64,000 nt of DNA, taken from positions 15,725 through 79,724 of the forward strand of contig JBIQMS010000017.1 of assembly GCA_044463125.1 (NCBI GenBank), read 5' to 3'. The notes under the pieces were generated by a model. That model was not told the DNA's origin, did no database searches, and worked only from the letters and a program-made list of their open reading frames with translations. The position numbers and the translations under genes were made by a program. Source of the DNA: CAYMZZ01 sp044463125. Lineage in GTDB: Bacteria > Bacteroidota > Bacteroidia > Chitinophagales > Chitinophagaceae. Positions 62,210 through 64,000 of this stretch are shown piece by piece. Numbering within the stretch: the first letter of the stretch is position 1; each line of letters opens with the position of its first letter.

Positions 62210-63061
62210 TCAGGACTTTGCCGGAATGGCCAGTAAGGGTACTTTCGACTGATAGGCCATCTTGCGTGTAAGGCTTCTGTTGAAGAGGCTATCGACCAGG
62301 TTGCGGGGATGCGTAATCATGGCGACCAAATCTATATTGTTTTCCGCGACATAGTCATTCAGCGTTTCCAGAAAGCGATGACCAGACAGGTGCACGGCCT
62401 GGGTATGCAGTTCAGGATTGGATCTGCGTATTTGGTCTTCCATATGATGAACCGCTCGCGCATGCTGCATATAACCCACTGCGGTGGATTCTTCTTCGTC
62501 GGTAAAAATCGCCAATTGCAATTCCGCGTCAAATAACGCTGCAAGTTCCTTAACGGGTGAAAGCAGTGAGGCGGCTTCCTCAAAATCTTTTACCGCCAGC
62601 AGAAATTTGGCGGGTTCACTCCACTCATATTCCAAAGGAATGGCCAACACTGGTTTTTCACATTGACTGATCACCGCGGCAGTCTTGCTGCCGAGTATTT
62701 TTTCTTTCAATCCCGATTTTCCCAGGGTACCCATTATTACCAGGTCAATCTTATGTTCAATGGAAGCGACCCGGATTGTTTCGCGGATGGGGCCTTTGTA
62801 GAGTTGGGTATTGACAAGAATTTTTTCGGTTTCCTCAATACTGTTCCGCAAAATATCGAGGTTTTGATTTGCCTTATTGATGATGTTTTCATTGTATTCC
62901 TGGGTGATTTTTTCCTGTCCGGGAAATACATTGTCGAGCAGGGTATCGCAGGCATGCACCAGGTAAATACTGGCCTGGTTGCGACGGGCAATCTCCACGG
63001 CATAGGAAATGGCCCGCAAGGCATTGGGCGAAAAGTCGGTAGGAACAAGAATTTTTTGCAT
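62210..63061 (-). CDS. Tandem universal stress protein
   Basis: From the ATG at 63061 (MQKILVPTDFSPNALRAISY) the protein has 283 residues and two USP domains, the second starting near residue 150. In the first, GTLGKSGLKEKILGSKTAAVI resembles the nucleotide-binding G-x2-G-x9-G-(S/T) loop, so ATP binding is possible; the second ends MITHPRNLVDSLFNRSLTR without that loop. Such proteins respond to stress and starvation; the target is unknown. Confidence 0.87.
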   Translation of the reverse strand: MQKILVPTDFSPNALRAISYAVEIARRNQASIYLVHACDTLLDNVFPGQEKITQEYNENIINKANQNLDILRNSIEETEKILVNTQLYKGPIRETIRVASIEHKIDLVIMGTLGKSGLKEKILGSKTAAVISQCEKPVLAIPLEYEWSEPAKFLLAVKDFEEAASLLSPVKELAALFDAELQLAIFTDEEESTAVGYMQHARAVHHMEDQIRRSNPELHTQAVHLSGHRFLETLNDYVAENNIDLVAMITHPRNLVDSLFNRSLTRKMAYQSKVPLLAIPAKS

Positions 63062-63195
63062 CTCAAGCTGATTTAGCTGCAAAATGCCTCCACAATTTCG
63101 CCGGTTCGCTGACCCTTATCAGCCACTATTGTGATTTTCATCCGTTAACCGGCCCGCTCTTTGTTCTTTTCTCCTTGCAACAACGCCGCAGCGCT

Positions 63196-63203
63196 TATCT
63201 TTG
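63196..63203 (+). promoter_or_regulatory. TAnnTTTG promoter box of glnS
   Basis: TATCTTTG lies 20 bases before the glnS ATG; a TTG at 63175-63177, 18 bases upstream, could be the -33 element. Confidence 0.5.
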
Positions 63204-63223
63204 TAACTCATTATAAATGCACT

Positions 63224-64000
63224 ATGTCGGAAGAGAAAAGCCTGAATTTTTTAGAGGAAATCATTGAAAAGGACCTGGAGTCCGGGAAATATAAGCAAAT
63301 AGTTACCCGCTTTCCGCCCGAGCCCAATGGGTACCTGCATATTGGTCACGCGGCCAGTATTGTACTCAATTTTGGCCTGACTCAAAAATATGGTGGCTAT
63401 ACCAACCTTAGGTTCGACGATACCAACCCCGTAACCGAAGAAACCGAATATGTAGAAAGCATCAAGGCCGATGTGCGCTGGCTGGGCTATGAATGGAAAA
63501 ATGAGCTCTACGCTTCTGATTATTTTGATACGCTTTACGAATATGCAGTAAAGCTAATCAACAAGGGGCTGGCTTATGTGGATGACAGCAGCTCAGAGGA
63601 AATTGCTTCCATGAAAGGAACTCCCACAGAGGCGGGTCGCAATAGTCCATACCGCGACCGGAGCATTGCGGAAAACCTTGACCTGTTTGAGCGTATGAAG
63701 GCGGGCGAGTTTCCCGATGGTAGCCGCACCCTCCGGGCAAAGATTGATATGGCGCATGTAAACATGCTGATGCGGGATCCCATCCTTTACCGGATCAAGC
63801 ACGCTTCGCACCACCGTACCGGAAATAAGTGGTGCATCTATCCCATGTACGATTTTGCACATGGGCAGAGCGACTCCATCGAAAATGTGACGCACTCGAT
63901 TTGTACGCTGGAGTTTGTTCCCCATCGGGAATTGTACAATTGGCTGATCGAAAAACTGGAGATATACCCCTCCCGGCAATATGAGTTTGCCCGGCGTAAC
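63224..64000 (+). CDS. glnS: Glutaminyl-tRNA synthetase, 5' part only
   Basis: The frame opens at ATG 63224 and runs off the window end; 259 codons are seen of the usual 550 or more. RFPPEPNGYLHIGHA carries the class I HIGH motif (residues 39-42) in the form specific to GlnRS, and FDDTNPVTEETEYVESI, YRIKHASHHRTGNKWCIYP and DFAHGQSDSIENVTHSICT follow. It charges tRNA-Gln directly, so this organism need not rely only on the amidotransferase route. No defect is seen in the visible part. Confidence 0.93.
   Translation, partial: MSEEKSLNFLEEIIEKDLESGKYKQIVTRFPPEPNGYLHIGHAASIVLNFGLTQKYGGYTNLRFDDTNPVTEETEYVESIKADVRWLGYEWKNELYASDYFDTLYEYAVKLINKGLAYVDDSSSEEIASMKGTPTEAGRNSPYRDRSIAENLDLFERMKAGEFPDGSRTLRAKIDMAHVNMLMRDPILYRIKHASHHRTGNKWCIYPMYDFAHGQSDSIENVTHSICTLEFVPHRELYNWLIEKLEIYPSRQYEFARRN

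Noticed and set aside
1..64000. tRNA genes, rRNA genes, prophage or transposase genes
   Set aside because: None was recognised by eye; a dedicated tRNA scan was not possible, so very weak cases could be missed.

Overview
The window looks like chromosomal DNA of a Bacteroidota bacterium, probably a Chitinophagaceae-type soil organism. Reasons: the TAnnTTTG promoter boxes, the bacillithiol genes, LytTR two-component pairs, a CcmE/CcmF cytochrome c system, agmatine deiminase plus N-carbamoylputrescine amidase, a DUF4294 protein, a CFI-box protein, and AT-rich gaps filled with short palindromic repeats. About 57 protein genes are supported. I saw no rRNA, tRNA, CRISPR array, transposase or prophage gene.

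Layout. 0.2-1.7 kb: a degenerate ATPase-like protein and a CFI-box protein. 1.8-10.1 kb: a catabolic cluster with the four enzyme families of trans-4-hydroxy-L-proline breakdown (epimerase, D-amino-acid oxidase-type dehydrogenase, DHDPS-family deaminase, ketoglutarate-semialdehyde-type dehydrogenase), a secreted GH127 beta-L-arabinofuranosidase and an embedded sterol desaturase-family gene; together they suggest use of arabinosylated hydroxyproline-rich plant glycoproteins. 10.1-19.4 kb: bshC, purE, an RND efflux operon (adaptor-pump-TolC) and a purK interrupted by one in-frame amber codon. 19.8-30.3 kb: hppD, an L,D-transpeptidase/TonB-C fusion, aspartate kinase, fructose bisphosphatase, a CAP lipoprotein, an ABC ATPase, FKBP, a YfiT/DinB protein, a Nudix hydrolase, folC and tonB. 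30.5-38.7 kb: an orphan radical SAM gene with a membrane gene and an arginase-family gene, then aguA/aguB, a lipid desaturase, bshB1 and a DUF4294 gene. 38.8-45.5 kb: ccmE-ccmF, an acyl-CoA dehydrogenase, a YggS protein and an exported phosphodiesterase. 45.6-57.0 kb: an exported intradiol dioxygenase, two LytS/LytTR systems, small exported proteins, a cytochrome c-PQQ dehydrogenase and an ECF sigma operon. 57.1-64.0 kb: a lone four-helix sensor, a giant FAD/FeS oxidoreductase, a polysaccharide deacetylase, a universal stress protein and the start of glnS.

The most unusual feature is a dispersed set of intergenic repeats. At least 16 gaps contain runs of degenerate short units in six families: A (acgtaatacgt), B (gtttagggtttaaag), C (gtaagtagtaagt), D (cgtgaggcgtgaat), E (cgcagattttcgcag) and F (attcacaaattc). 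They are placed as inverted pairs nested inside one another (A-B-loop-B'-A', C-E-loop-E'-C', C-F-loop-F'-C'). Some arms run into coding sequence and supply stop codons, and one perfect 23-bp inverted repeat has a promoter box in each arm.
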